A stretch of DNA of 64,000 bases from Anaeramoeba flamelloides (Eukaryota > Metamonada > Anaeramoebidae): NCBI GenBank assembly GCA_027625915.1, contig JANTQA010000012.1, positions 16,454,501 through 16,518,500 of the forward strand. Direction: 5' to 3'. The notes below the pieces were generated by a model that worked only from the letters and a program-made list of their open reading frames with translations, did not search any database and was not told where the DNA came from. Position numbers and translations under genes: made by a program. Position 1 is the first letter of the stretch. Every line of letters starts with the position of its first letter. Positions 10,449 through 20,059 of this stretch are shown piece by piece.

Positions 10449-11752
10449 ACAAGAGTAAATATGAATGTTGTAAAAAATAGAGTTTTTGCAATTTTAGAGA
10501 TAAATAAAGAGTTCCATTTATTTATCCAAATTTTGGTAATAGTAAATATAATATCTGATTATATTAATAGTTTAATAATGAATATAATCAAAAAATCATT
10601 TGGTAAATACCAATCTTTTAATTTTAAAAAAAAATCATTTTTCAAAAAATGTATTGGTATTCACCAAACAATTTTATATTTAAGGGACTAGTCTCTATTA
10701 ATTTTTTTTAGGTAAATTTAATAGAGATTTAGAATTTTTTTTTGCCAATTACTTAGATTTCAAATCAAAGTGAAAAACTTCTTAGTATATTAATGAAATC
10801 TTGCTAAATGACATTCATTAAATTTAGTTATTGTTTTTATAGAAATAAAAAATTTTTGCATTTTTTCACTTTTTTGAAAGTTGCTTTTTTTCAACTTTTC
10901 GCAAAAATACAAAAAATAAAAAAAAATATGAGCAAGAAAGTAAAACCTTGTTATGTTTGTGGAAGAAGTATAAAAAATAGTTTGAAAAATAAACCTGAAA
11001 GGGTTTTTTTGGATTTGCATGAAAACATAATTTGATTAGAAAAAAATATACAATATATGCTTTACTCTCAATAAAAGATTTTCTTTTTTTATATTGTACC
11101 ATTCTTTTTTTTCCTGGATCTACTTTTTCAGTTTACACTCTTTTGTTTTTGTTGAATTTGAAGTTTTTTTAAGTGTTCCCAAATTACCATCCCAAAAGTT
11201 TTTGTCAGAGTCAAAAAAAAATCAAAGAAAAGAATAAGAACTATTTTTTAAAAAAGTAATTATTGATAAAACAAATTGAGTTCTTTATAGATTCAAGTTG
11301 GATGAATAGAAGTGAAGGAGAAAATATTCACCAGTTTTAAATTATTTTTTCGTTTTTAAAAATGAGAATAAATATTATTTTTGAGAAAATAATTAAATCC
11401 AAAATTAATCAAAAAATTCTCATCCATTAAAGATCTTTTTTCAAAAAAAAATTTTTAAAAGTCACTTTTTTTGGCAGAATTGTAAAATTTTAAACAAGAA
11501 CTAAAAGTTCTAACATTGAAAAAACCTGTCTATTTTCAATTTTAAACATATTTCAAGATAAGGATTCCTTATTTAGTTCTTGGTCAAAAAAAAAATTAAT
11601 ATAGACTAGTCCCTTAAAATCCATTTGATCCCAAAAATAAAAATTTTGATTTCTTTCACTATTATGAAATTGTTGGTAGTGACATGGAAATCTTTATTTA
11701 TCTCTAAAATTGCAAAAACGCTATTTTTTACAACATTCATATTTACTCTTGT
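10449..11752. mobile_element. MITE with ~65 bp inverted ends, split by an inner transposon
   Basis: The left arm from 10449 (ACAAGAGTAAATATGAATGT...) is repeated in reverse complement at the right, ending 11752, with only about three differences over roughly 66 bp. Without the inner 930 bp element and one TTAA it would be ~370 bp. A related copy lies at 56903-57467. That copy has an intact TTTAAAACCC site where this one carries the inner insertion, and it carries a small insertion at a site that is intact here (TTTTAATTTT near 10620). Short frames reading across the arms are repeat-derived. Confidence 0.8.
10684..11613. mobile_element. 930 bp TTAA transposon, inner copy 1
   Basis: It is bounded by TTAA at 10680-10683 and 11614-11617, with ends GGGACTAGTCTCTATTAA and, reverse-complemented, GGGACTAGTCTATATTAA. 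It is almost identical to 55964-56898 over its whole length, which indicates recent movement. A frame at 10808-11035 encodes a short stretch with KPCYVCGRSIKN, conserved in both copies apart from its very end. It could be a zinc-ribbon remnant, but no transposase catalytic core is visible, so the element is probably non-autonomous. Confidence 0.85.
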
Positions 11753-11807
11753 GAATCAGCTGAAAGGTTGTTTTTTAAAAAAAAAAAATCTTCTGTTTTT
11801 TGAACGT

Positions 11808-12593
11808 ACCGTTGCTGAAATAATGCGTGCAGACTTTGTAAAACACATGTACCAAAACAAATCCGTGCTTCTTTTTTCTTTAAAGCCTACACGCCAGATG
11901 ACCAACGAAACTGACAGTAAACAATAAGTAAATACCATATTGATTTCTTAAAGTTCAATTCTTTATAAAAGATATTCTTTAAAATTGAAAGATCAATATG
12001 GACAATTTTTCACAAAAAATGGGTGCTGGTGTTTGAGGAAGTTTATTGTTCATAATAAAAGGAAAAATTACAAAAAAATTAGAAATAATTATTATCAAAA
12101 AACAGAGTCAATTTTAAAGACAATTTTTATATTTTCAAGAATAAAAAATGTGAATAAATTGCCAATTTATTAATAATTTAGACCTTTCAATCATAATTAA
12201 AAATTTACTTATAATATCAAGTGGTTTACCTTCAAAATATATTTTACTGCTGATCTACTATTGAACACTTAACTAGATGTTGTATCAAAACAAGAAGATT
12301 AAAAAAAGCACCTGTTTTATTTGAGAGAAACGTTTTATGCTCTGAACACGTGTAGCTTGGCTTACTGTAACATAAAGCATATTTGTCACAAACTCTTTAA
12401 AAGGAAATATATTGGTTGTTCTGGAACCTCGTTTTATCAAAAGAAAAGTCTTCTTTTAAATATTAAGCCAATAGCTCAAAATTTATTTTTAAAAATCTTT
12501 TCAAAGACCCTTTTTACATTTTGGAAACTTTTTTTTTGTACCATCGTTTTGTTGTTTAAGTGAAAGCATAAACAGCAAAAACTAAATCAAAAT
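11808..12593. other. Intron portion with possible decayed TA element
   Basis: The segment around 11820 (AAATAATGCGTGCAGAC) resembles the end of the 479 bp element family (AAAATAATGCGTGC), and 12340-12380 has a weak counterpart. No interior match could be followed. Nothing else is recognisable between here and the hydrolase's first exon. Confidence 0.3.
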
Positions 12594-12646
12594 TCACTCA
12601 AAACATGCTCGTTTAAAAAATAAGAAAAATGGAATAAAAAATTTAC

Positions 12647-13034
12647 TTTTCTTGGAGATTTCCTCTTCAGAACTAAAATCAGAATTTCTTGTTTTGGAAC
12701 TGTTGTTTTGTTCAGAGCTTTTCAATTGATTTTTATGTTTTTTTTTTCCTTTCTTGTGTTTTTTTCCTTTTTCGCTTTCATCGTCCGAAGTTAGCGACCA
12801 TCGATCTTTACTAAAAGATCCGTAATCAGAATCGCCACTCTCGTCTGACTCTGAAGACGTGTAAACACGTGCCTTTACAATTTTAAATTCTTCCTCAAAT
12901 TCATCGTCTGGTGTAAATTTCAAAATAGGAATACGTAGCTCATTTGATGTAGTTGTATAAAAGAGATTATCTCCCCTAAGTGGTGGAATGTTGTTTGGTG
13001 GTCTAAAAACAAACTGACTAATTATTGGTCCCAT
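12647..13034 (-). CDS. N-terminal exon of the ABHD17-type hydrolase
   Basis: The frame starts MGPIISQFVFRPPNNIPP and continues NLFYTTTSNELRIPILKF. This is the characteristic amino end of ABHD17-like hydrolases in protists and plants: M-G, hydrophobic anchor, FRPP, then the first strands before the SHGN motif. Gly2 could be an N-myristoylation site. It then enters a charged stretch (SSESDESGDSDYGS, KKGKKKHKNQ) and would otherwise stop at 12594. A donor GTAAAT at 12646-12641 ends the exon after one base of codon 130. The acceptor at 7022-7021 supplies the other two bases (AAA, Lys), so the frame is preserved into the catalytic exon. No other hydrolase core lies nearby. Alternatively it is an orphan 146-residue frame, which I think less likely. 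Confidence 0.7.
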
Positions 13035-13862
13035 TTAGTTGTTGGTTCAAATTGTTAATTCGTTCTGAAAAAGTGGGTTTTTTTTTTAGGCAAATAAAAA
13101 AAAATTTTAGTAGTGTTGTGATCTCTTTCAAAGAATATGTTTTGTGAGAAACCGAAATTTGTTTTGTTTTGTTTTGATTTTCTGAAGATCAAAAATTTCA
13201 AAAAAAAAAATTTTGGAATATTTTTAAAAAGAAAAAAAATAAAAAATTCAACCATTTGTTATTATAGAACTTTTTAATTTTGTTTTCATTGATCAAACTT
13301 TTTATTCTGAAGTTACTTGTCTTTTTCTTCAAAGATTCATTGATGGAATTTTGAGATTTTTACAAAATAATTTTGAAAAGATCTGAACACCAAAGTAAAA
13401 ATTACAAATGAGAAACAAGTTTTTTGAATTTTTTGATCAAATTCTCTTATTATCTTTATTTTTGTGCTTTTATCAATTTTTATTTTAATCTTCAATCAAT
13501 GAATTTTCCTTGTTCTTGTTTTTAAAGCTTGAAGAATATCATTTATAAAAACCCTTTCATTAAACTCCTTTTTAATTTAAAAATTTCCAAAATTAATCCT
13601 TTAAAGATCAATATTCAACAGAAAACAATTTTGGTCGATGATCTCTGAATTCATAAACCCAGAAAAAACTAATAAATTATTTAAAAAAAAATTATTTTCT
13701 ATGCGAAATCTCATCTTTTCTGATTCTTTCCAGCAACATATTGTAAAATGAACAACAAATTTGGGTTTGATGTGTAAGTATTGTTTGTTGGCCAGATTTT
13801 CTCATTTTCGAAATTTTCACAAGTTAATTTTAAATCAATAACCCAAAAACGTGTTAACTTAA
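13035..13862. other. 5' flank of the hydrolase gene
   Basis: This is AT-rich non-coding sequence directly upstream of the proposed hydrolase start at 13034 on the minus strand. The promoter should lie here, but I see no element I would name. It ends at the TTAA that opens the next transposon. Confidence 0.4.
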
Positions 13863-14606
13863 GGACTACGTTTTTAGGTGAAAATATTAAAATAATCGAG
13901 AAAATCACCCTTGAATAAGTTATGTAATCCAAGTAAAATTTGTCCAAAGAGAATTTCTTTTAGAAAAAATGTGAAATTGTCACAATTCCAACAATTTTCA
14001 CAAATATTTACCTTGTTAGATCATGCTAAATTTTGATTTTAATATTTTAGAATTTCCATTTCAACTTTCAGAACTTACACTATTTTCTAGAGCAGTTCTA
14101 CATATTTTTTGCAATTGCTTTTACAAGTTTTAAATGTTCTCAAATTTGAAATACACTTGAAGATCCCAAAAAGCAATTTTTTAGCAATTATTTTTTTTGT
14201 TATTTTTAATTTTCCTTTTCACTGAATACTATTTTTTTCAAAATAAATGGAACAAAATTTTCATTCAGCTTTCAAAAAAAAGATTTGTAAATCATAATAA
14301 CATTTCAAAATATTCATTCTCTACTAATCAGTGTTAAATTATTCATTTACCTTTTAGAAGGGGGACTTTGTTGATTTATTTTAATTCTAGAATGTGTTTA
14401 TTTTATGGAAAGCCTTATGAAAATTTTGATCTTATTATTTTTCAATTTAAAGTAACAAAGAAAAATAGTCTTCGTGAAAAAGTATAGATGACAGAAAATG
14501 TTTTTTTTTTTTTTTTGTCCAATTTCTTCCATGTGAAAATTTTTTTTGAGAAGCAAAAGTGAAATAACACAATTACTCAACCCCCTCAAGGGTGGGAACG
14601 TAGTCC
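13863..14606. mobile_element. TTAA-flanked transposon with GGACTACGTT ends
   Basis: TTAA at 13859-13862 and 14607-14610 bound inverted ends GGACTACGTT (left) and AACGTAGTCC (right). Identity stops after about 10 bp, apart from the TTAA. Single ends of the same kind (ACGTAGTTCTTAA at 17699-17711 and AAGTAGTTCTTAA at 32524-32536) occur beside another repeat family. No coding frame is visible in it. Confidence 0.6.
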
Positions 14607-14610
14607 TTAA

Positions 14611-16235
14611 CCAAGATTAATACTTGTGGTCTTAACAAACAGACATTTTTTTAGATTTTTGAGATATAAAATACACTACAGTCTGAACATAGGAACCTTA
14701 AATAGACACAAATATAAAAAAAATCAGGATTACCAAATTTGAGTTTGAAGTTACGATTTTGATCTTATTTTGATAATTAATTTAAAACTAAACAAGTCTC
14801 ACTTACCGCTTAATTCTACTAAATTTCAAAAAATTTTTAGTTAAATTTGCATTTTGATAAATGTTTGAACAGTTTCTTCTCAAACAGTCCAGAACAAAGA
14901 AAATTTTGAAGATCAACTAATTTTACAGAGTTTCTTAATACTTGAATACATAAAATGCTTTATTCAAAGCTTGATCAGAATAATTTCAAAAAGGAAAACA
15001 AAGGAAAATTTTCAAATATAAATTGCAATTTATCAGTATCGTGAAACAAAAATAAATTTATCAAAAAAACTTGATAAAATATTTTCACAGAGTAGACGAA
15101 ATTGTCAATATCTTTGACATCCCCAGAAAGATTGGAATTCTTAAAAAAAGAAAGAAAAATAAATTATAAAACAGAAAATATTTTTCCAAGATCAAAAAAC
15201 AACAGACTTACAAACCCAAACAAGTACAATATATTTATTAAATGAACTCTGTTGCCATTTAAAATACTAAACACACTATCAAGTTTTATATGTGGTATAT
15301 AAATATTTGTAAAGGATCACTTTTAAATACTAAAAGACAAACAAAGCAAATTAAACTATAAAAAAAGCCAGATATATAATAATCTGAGATAATACAAATT
15401 ATAATTATTTTATTATTTTAAAATATTTTTTTTCAAACAAAAATACTATAATAAAGTTGTTTTTTTTGTTTTAAATTTTTGATTTCTTGAAAACATTATT
15501 CAACCTTTATTCAAACATTCACAGTTTTTTTGGATCAAGAGCAATACTTCTTAACATCCTTTCAATTAAAAAATAAACACTGTGTTTAAGTAACCCATAT
15601 TTACAGTTTAGAAGGATTCGAAGAAAAAAAACACCAAGTTCCCTTACGAACCAGCCAGCAAATAAAAAAAATAAAAAAAAAAGTTCTCCTTGATTTTCCA
15701 TTACCCAGTTAAAAGCTTAGTTACCACATACCCCACTGAAAACCCCCACTTGATGAAATATTTTGTAAATCTGATTTAGTTTGACGTTTCTTGACATTTC
15801 AAACAAATAGATACTTATATCAAGTTACGTAAAATAATTAAAAAGGGGGGGATCGACCAGAAAAAATAAAAATTTGTTTAAATTGCTTGGTGTATGTACT
15901 ACACAATTTAATGCCTCAAAATAAATAAAAAAGTTTAAGCCAAATAATACTCAGATATGGTAATATTTCATTAAAAAAAATACACCTTCAACCAATTAAA
16001 CATATTTGCTTGGTAGTTAAATAATTATCAGTTTGAAAGAAATCAAAAATGAAGTAAAATTAAGAATTAGTAATTTTATCAAATTTTATATAAAAATCAA
16101 GTTATAAATTGTTATTAAATTTATTATTTTTTGAATCAATTTTTTCTTTTTTTTTTGATTTCAATTCTTTAGTTGTTAGTAAAATATATTATACTATCGT
16201 TATCTGATAATTCTATTATTTATTGAAATAAACTA
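14611..16235. other. Non-coding AT-rich stretch
   Basis: I see no gene here. The only oddity is a G7 run at about 15844. Small frames such as one at 15519-15701 lack any recognisable feature. Confidence 0.45.
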
Positions 16236-16859
16236 AACTATTTTTCAAAAATTTTGACTTACTTTATAATGTTAATGGGAGTTGTTTTGAGGGTTTATTT
16301 CAGATTTCCTTATCAAAAAATATTTTCAAATTTTTGGATCAGAATCATTTTTGAAAAATTTTGCAAATTATAGTTTTGCATTTTCAAATTTTTGTTTTTC
16401 TTTTGTTTTTCTTTTTCTTTTTCTTTTTTTTTTTTTTTCTTTTTCTTTCTTTTTCTTTTTCTTTTTTTTTCTTTTTTTTTCTTTTTTTTAAAAAGATCAT
16501 GCGGAAAAAAAAAACGAGATCTTCGAAAAGACAAATAATCACTAAAAAAATTGAGAGTATGTAATGTCTTTGAAAATGGATTTAATTATTCATAAAAAAT
16601 CTTGTTGTTCATCTTTTTTTCAGCTAAAGTTTAGTAAATAAAAATCCGTAATACTCATTTCAAAAATTGTGACTCACTTTTTTTTAGTTTTTGGTTTTAT
16701 TTTTTTTAATTTTTAATATATCAGGCTTTTATACATTTAGAATGACTTAAAAGTGAATTACAACTCAGATTTAGTTATTAATTGTTCTTGAATACTAAAG
16801 GATAATTTTTTTTTTTCAATTTATTATTTCAGGTGAGTCACAATTTTTGAAAAAGAGTT
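16236..16859. mobile_element. TA-flanked mariner-type element, ~624 bp family, copy 1
   Basis: TA at 16234-16235 and 16860-16861 flank inverted ends AACTATTTTTCAAAAATTTT and (reverse-complemented) AACTCTTTTTCAAAAATTGT. The interior holds a 100 bp pyrimidine run of C/T (16385-16490) and the block TCTTCGAAAAGACAAATAAT. A 623 bp copy in the opposite orientation is at 23047-23669. A third at 39919-42021 is interrupted by two insertions. Confidence 0.75.
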
Positions 16860-16899
16860 TATTTCCAGCAAAAGTATCCAACCTTAGAACGTTTATTAC

Positions 16900-17340
16900 A
16901 TATGTTTAAAAAAATTGGATGTATATTAGAAGAAAAAATTTAATATTTAGGAAATTCAAAAATTGAAATTATTTTTTCACATTTTTTCTTTTTTTTTTTT
17001 TTTTAATTTTTTTTTTTATACTCTGAATTCATTTGGAAAAATTTTTTTATTTAAAATTGATAACCGCGAGGCAAAAGTGTGCTATTCTAATGTTATTAAT
17101 AAAGTGGAAATGATTTTAGAGTAGTCATATTTATTTCTATTGGAATTATATTTGATCTTGAAATAAAGATCAAAATAGAAATGGTGTTTTGTTCTCAATA
17201 GAGACTAAATAATTCCAGTTTCTCTCTTTTTTAAAAAAATAATGTGTCATGAGGAAGAAAAAATGAATTTCAATTTTTAGGAAATGGGAATTTTTACTCG
17301 ATTTAATACAATACCAAGCCAATTACCATACCATTATTCA
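16900..17340 (+). repeat. Dispersed repeat family copy
   Basis: This stretch shares the block TATTCTAATGTTATTRAWAAAGTGGAAATGATT-like (17082-17116) and the GATCTT...AAGATC centre with 4860-5300, 48680-49290 and 61900-62240. Its ends are not defined. Confidence 0.55.
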
Positions 17341-17390
17341 AAAATCTCTTTGTTTTAAAATAAGAAAGGTATATTCATCCAATTTTTTTA

Positions 17391-17718
17391 TTTTTCACCA
17401 TTTTGACCTTTTAGGTAAAAAAATCAAACCTTCTCAACACAACTAAGATATCCAAAAATAAATAAAAGAAACCACCAGCATCATCAAAAGGTTTACCACT
17501 TTTATTTAAATTGAAATTTTCTCAATAATCTGTTTTTTTGTAACCTTCTTTTTCATTTCAAGATATGGCAAGTAACAATTTCAGTCAAAAAATGTTTCAT
17601 TTTTTCTTACTTATATCTCACTGAATAATTATTCAGTGAGATTTACCAACACTCAGAATCCTCTTTTATCACACGTAGAATCAAATTTCAATTACAAACG
17701 TAGTTCTTAATGGTTGAG
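17391..17718. repeat. Repeat shared with 31500-32540, containing a perfect palindrome
   Basis: Blocks such as GACCTTTTAGGTAAAAAAAT, ATATCCAAAAATAAA and GTAACCTTCTTTTTCATTTC recur at 31520-31700. The matching tail (TCTTAAT after ACGTAGT) recurs near 32525. At 17615-17642 there is a 28 bp perfect palindrome, ATCTCACTGAATAA followed directly by its reverse complement. The other copy has a related hairpin at 32460-32485. It could be one transposon family of the TTAA kind. Confidence 0.55.
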
Positions 17719-17719
17719 T

Positions 17720-19547
17720 CATTACTAATAAAAATAATTTTTTGAAATGGATAAAAACTTTTTCTAATTTTATATGATATAATAATATCAATTAAAAACA
17801 AACAAACCGATGAGGTTCGATCGATCTCAAAAAAGCAATAATCAAAAACAATGACATTTTTTTAGAAGAAATCACCAAAGAAAAACACTCAATTCACCAA
17901 TTAGAATGGTTAGAATATATAATTTTGAAAACAACTATGTTAGTTTTGAAGTCTCTCTCTTTAGTTCTTTTTTGAGATCTCTAAGATTTTTTTTTTATTT
18001 TTTACTATTTCTCCCTTCAATTAATTTGATCTCAAGAATGTTACAAAATCCTTAATTTTCCATTTTATAGGGTTACAAAATCACCATAAATTAGATTAAA
18101 TTGAATTGAATTGGTTTTGTTATCAACGTAAAGAAAATAATTTGTTTTAAATTGAAAAAATTTAACGATTTGGGAATATATAAAATTAGATAAGAGATTT
18201 TTTTTTTTTGAAAAGATATTGATCTAAATTGGGTTGAAGCTATGACCAATAAAATGGGGCAAATTTATTTTAAAATCTATCCTTTAAACTCAATCTTCAA
18301 AAAAGTATTTAAATTAAAAAAAATCATTAACTACCATTTATCAATTTTTGGTAATAATTCAATTTATTTCTTAGTATTGTATTCCAAAAATAAAAGATAT
18401 TAAAATTTCTGATCTTGATTTTATCTGATTTTTTTAGGAGTGAAATTTGGTGTTTATTATTTTCTTTTTTTTTGAAAAAACCGTTTTCATAACTTGTGTA
18501 ATCTCAACAATTTTTTAAATAGAATTGACAACACATAACTACCTTTTATTGTTTAAAAAATCATTTTTACCATTTCCATATTTCCATTTTTTTATTGAAA
18601 TTGGTAGTACTTTGTTTTCATCAACAAAAGAGTGCTATTTTTTTTTTATTTCTGAGAAATATCCCAAAGAATAAATTTTTTTAAAATACCTTAGTCATTT
18701 ATACAATTGGTATTAATATTAAACGTAATTTGGTATTGTCAATTAATGAATAATTTGACTAACAAAGATGATTTTTTATGAAATGTCTAAAAAAATGCCC
18801 GACTTTTTTGGAAATACCTTAATTTGAAACTTTTTTGAATTAATTGAGTTTTTTGTCAATCAAGAGATCCTAATAAATTTGACTTTTTTTTGTTCTTTGA
18901 ATTTTTTCAATCAAAGGGACTGTAATTTCATAATACCCTTTTTTATTGTCAAGTAGCCATTTGAGTATTGAAAAAATCCACATTTAACAAATAGAGCCTC
19001 AAGTGGCTAGAAAATCTAATTTATTATTACTATTATTTTCAAATTAAAAAATGAAAATTTTTAGTTCACTTCTCCCAAAAATTTCTACTAATTTATAAGC
19101 TGAAGAAAATCCAAAGATCTTGACAATATCGTTTAGAAATGATATTTTTAGACAATAAATTAAACTTTCCTTGTTAACTATGATAAAAAAAATTTTTACT
19201 CGGCTAATTTGATTGTATAGTTAATATCAATTTTGGAAATTGAAATAAAATTTTTCATTTATTAATTGGAAAATAATAGTATAATTCACCAAAGGTAAAC
19301 TAGTACTTGTTTACACAAGGGTATAATTAAACTTGAAGAAAACAAAACACAGGTAAAAACTTTAGGAAAATGGGTAATTGTTTTTAAAATAGTCTATTTT
19401 TTCATAATTAAATGAAAATTTTTGGATCAAATTTCGAAATTGAAAAATTTGTAAAACATTTTTATTTTTATGAAATATCACTTTTAGTAATTTCTGAGAG
19501 TTTATATGAACAAATAACCTTGAAACTTTTTATAAGTTTTTTATTTA
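17720..19547. other. Non-coding AT-rich stretch
   Basis: I see no gene. A short block near 19079-19150 (AAGATCTTGACAATATCG, AGAAATGATATTTTTAGACA) recurs around 54040-54095, so some of this is repeat-derived. Confidence 0.4.
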
Positions 19548-19745
19548 CAGTCTGTTCCACTTTTAAGACACAAACTTTCAACGAAATTTAAGGCACAAAA
19601 AAATCTCAAATTAAGATACAAAATTTCGAATTTTTTAATTTTACAATTTATTTTTACTAGAATTTGAATTTTGTGCTTTAATTTGAGATTTTTTTTGTGT
19701 TTTAAATTTCGTTGAAAGTTTGTACCTTAAAAGTGAAACTGACTG
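19548..19745 (+). mobile_element. 198 bp palindromic Tc1/mariner MITE, copy A
   Basis: TA at 19546-19547 and 19746-19747 flank ends CAGTCTGTTCCACTTTTAAG and CTTAAAAGTGAAACTGACTG. The arms pair almost throughout (AAATTTAAGGCACAAAAAAA with its complement on the right), leaving a central loop around TTACAATTTATTTTTACTAG. CAGT ends with TA duplication are typical of Tc1/mariner. Confidence 0.85.
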
Positions 19746-19859
19746 TATACAAGAAAAATAAATCTAATATTGAATCCTCAAAAATCCGAAAAAAATGATC
19801 ATTTTTTTTTACATTAAAATATTTTATAAATTTCTTGAAATTTAAAAGATTACTTAATA

Positions 19860-20057
19860 CAGTCAGTTTCACTTTTAAGGTAAAAACTTTCAACGAAATT
19901 TAAAACACAAAAAAAATCTCAAATTAAAGCACAAAATTCAAATTCTAGTAAAAATAAATTGTAAAATTAAAAAATTCGAAATTTTGTATCTTAATTTGAG
20001 ATTTTTTTGTGCCTTAAATTTCGTTGAAAGTTTGTGCCTTAAAAGTGAAACTGACTG
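19860..20057 (-). mobile_element. 198 bp palindromic Tc1/mariner MITE, copy B (inverted)
   Basis: TA at 19858-19859 and 20058-20059. The loop reads in reverse complement relative to copy A (CTAGTAAAAATAAATTGTAA), so the two copies face each other across a 112 bp spacer and together form a 510 bp superpalindrome. Confidence 0.85.
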
Positions 20058-20059
20058 TA

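Larger units (their letters stand above)
7021..12646 (-). other. Probable 5.6 kb intron of the hydrolase gene, filled with repeats
   Basis: The proposed donor is GTAAAT (12646-12641) and the proposed acceptor is the AG after a TTAAAAAAA run (7022-7021). An alternative in-phase acceptor lies at 6989-6988. The stretch holds paired palindromes (7817-8206), a (TTTTTG)n run, and a 1.3 kb nested transposon (10449-11752). I see no other gene in it. The length is large for a protist, but PRPF39 in this window also has a 2.45 kb intron. Confidence 0.5.

Noticed and set aside
10413-10691. 92-codon frame
   Set aside because: It reads through the left arm of a MITE and stops in the next element.
16313-16564. 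Lysine-rich and phenylalanine-rich frames
   Set aside because: They are generated by the C/T tract inside the 624 bp transposon family.
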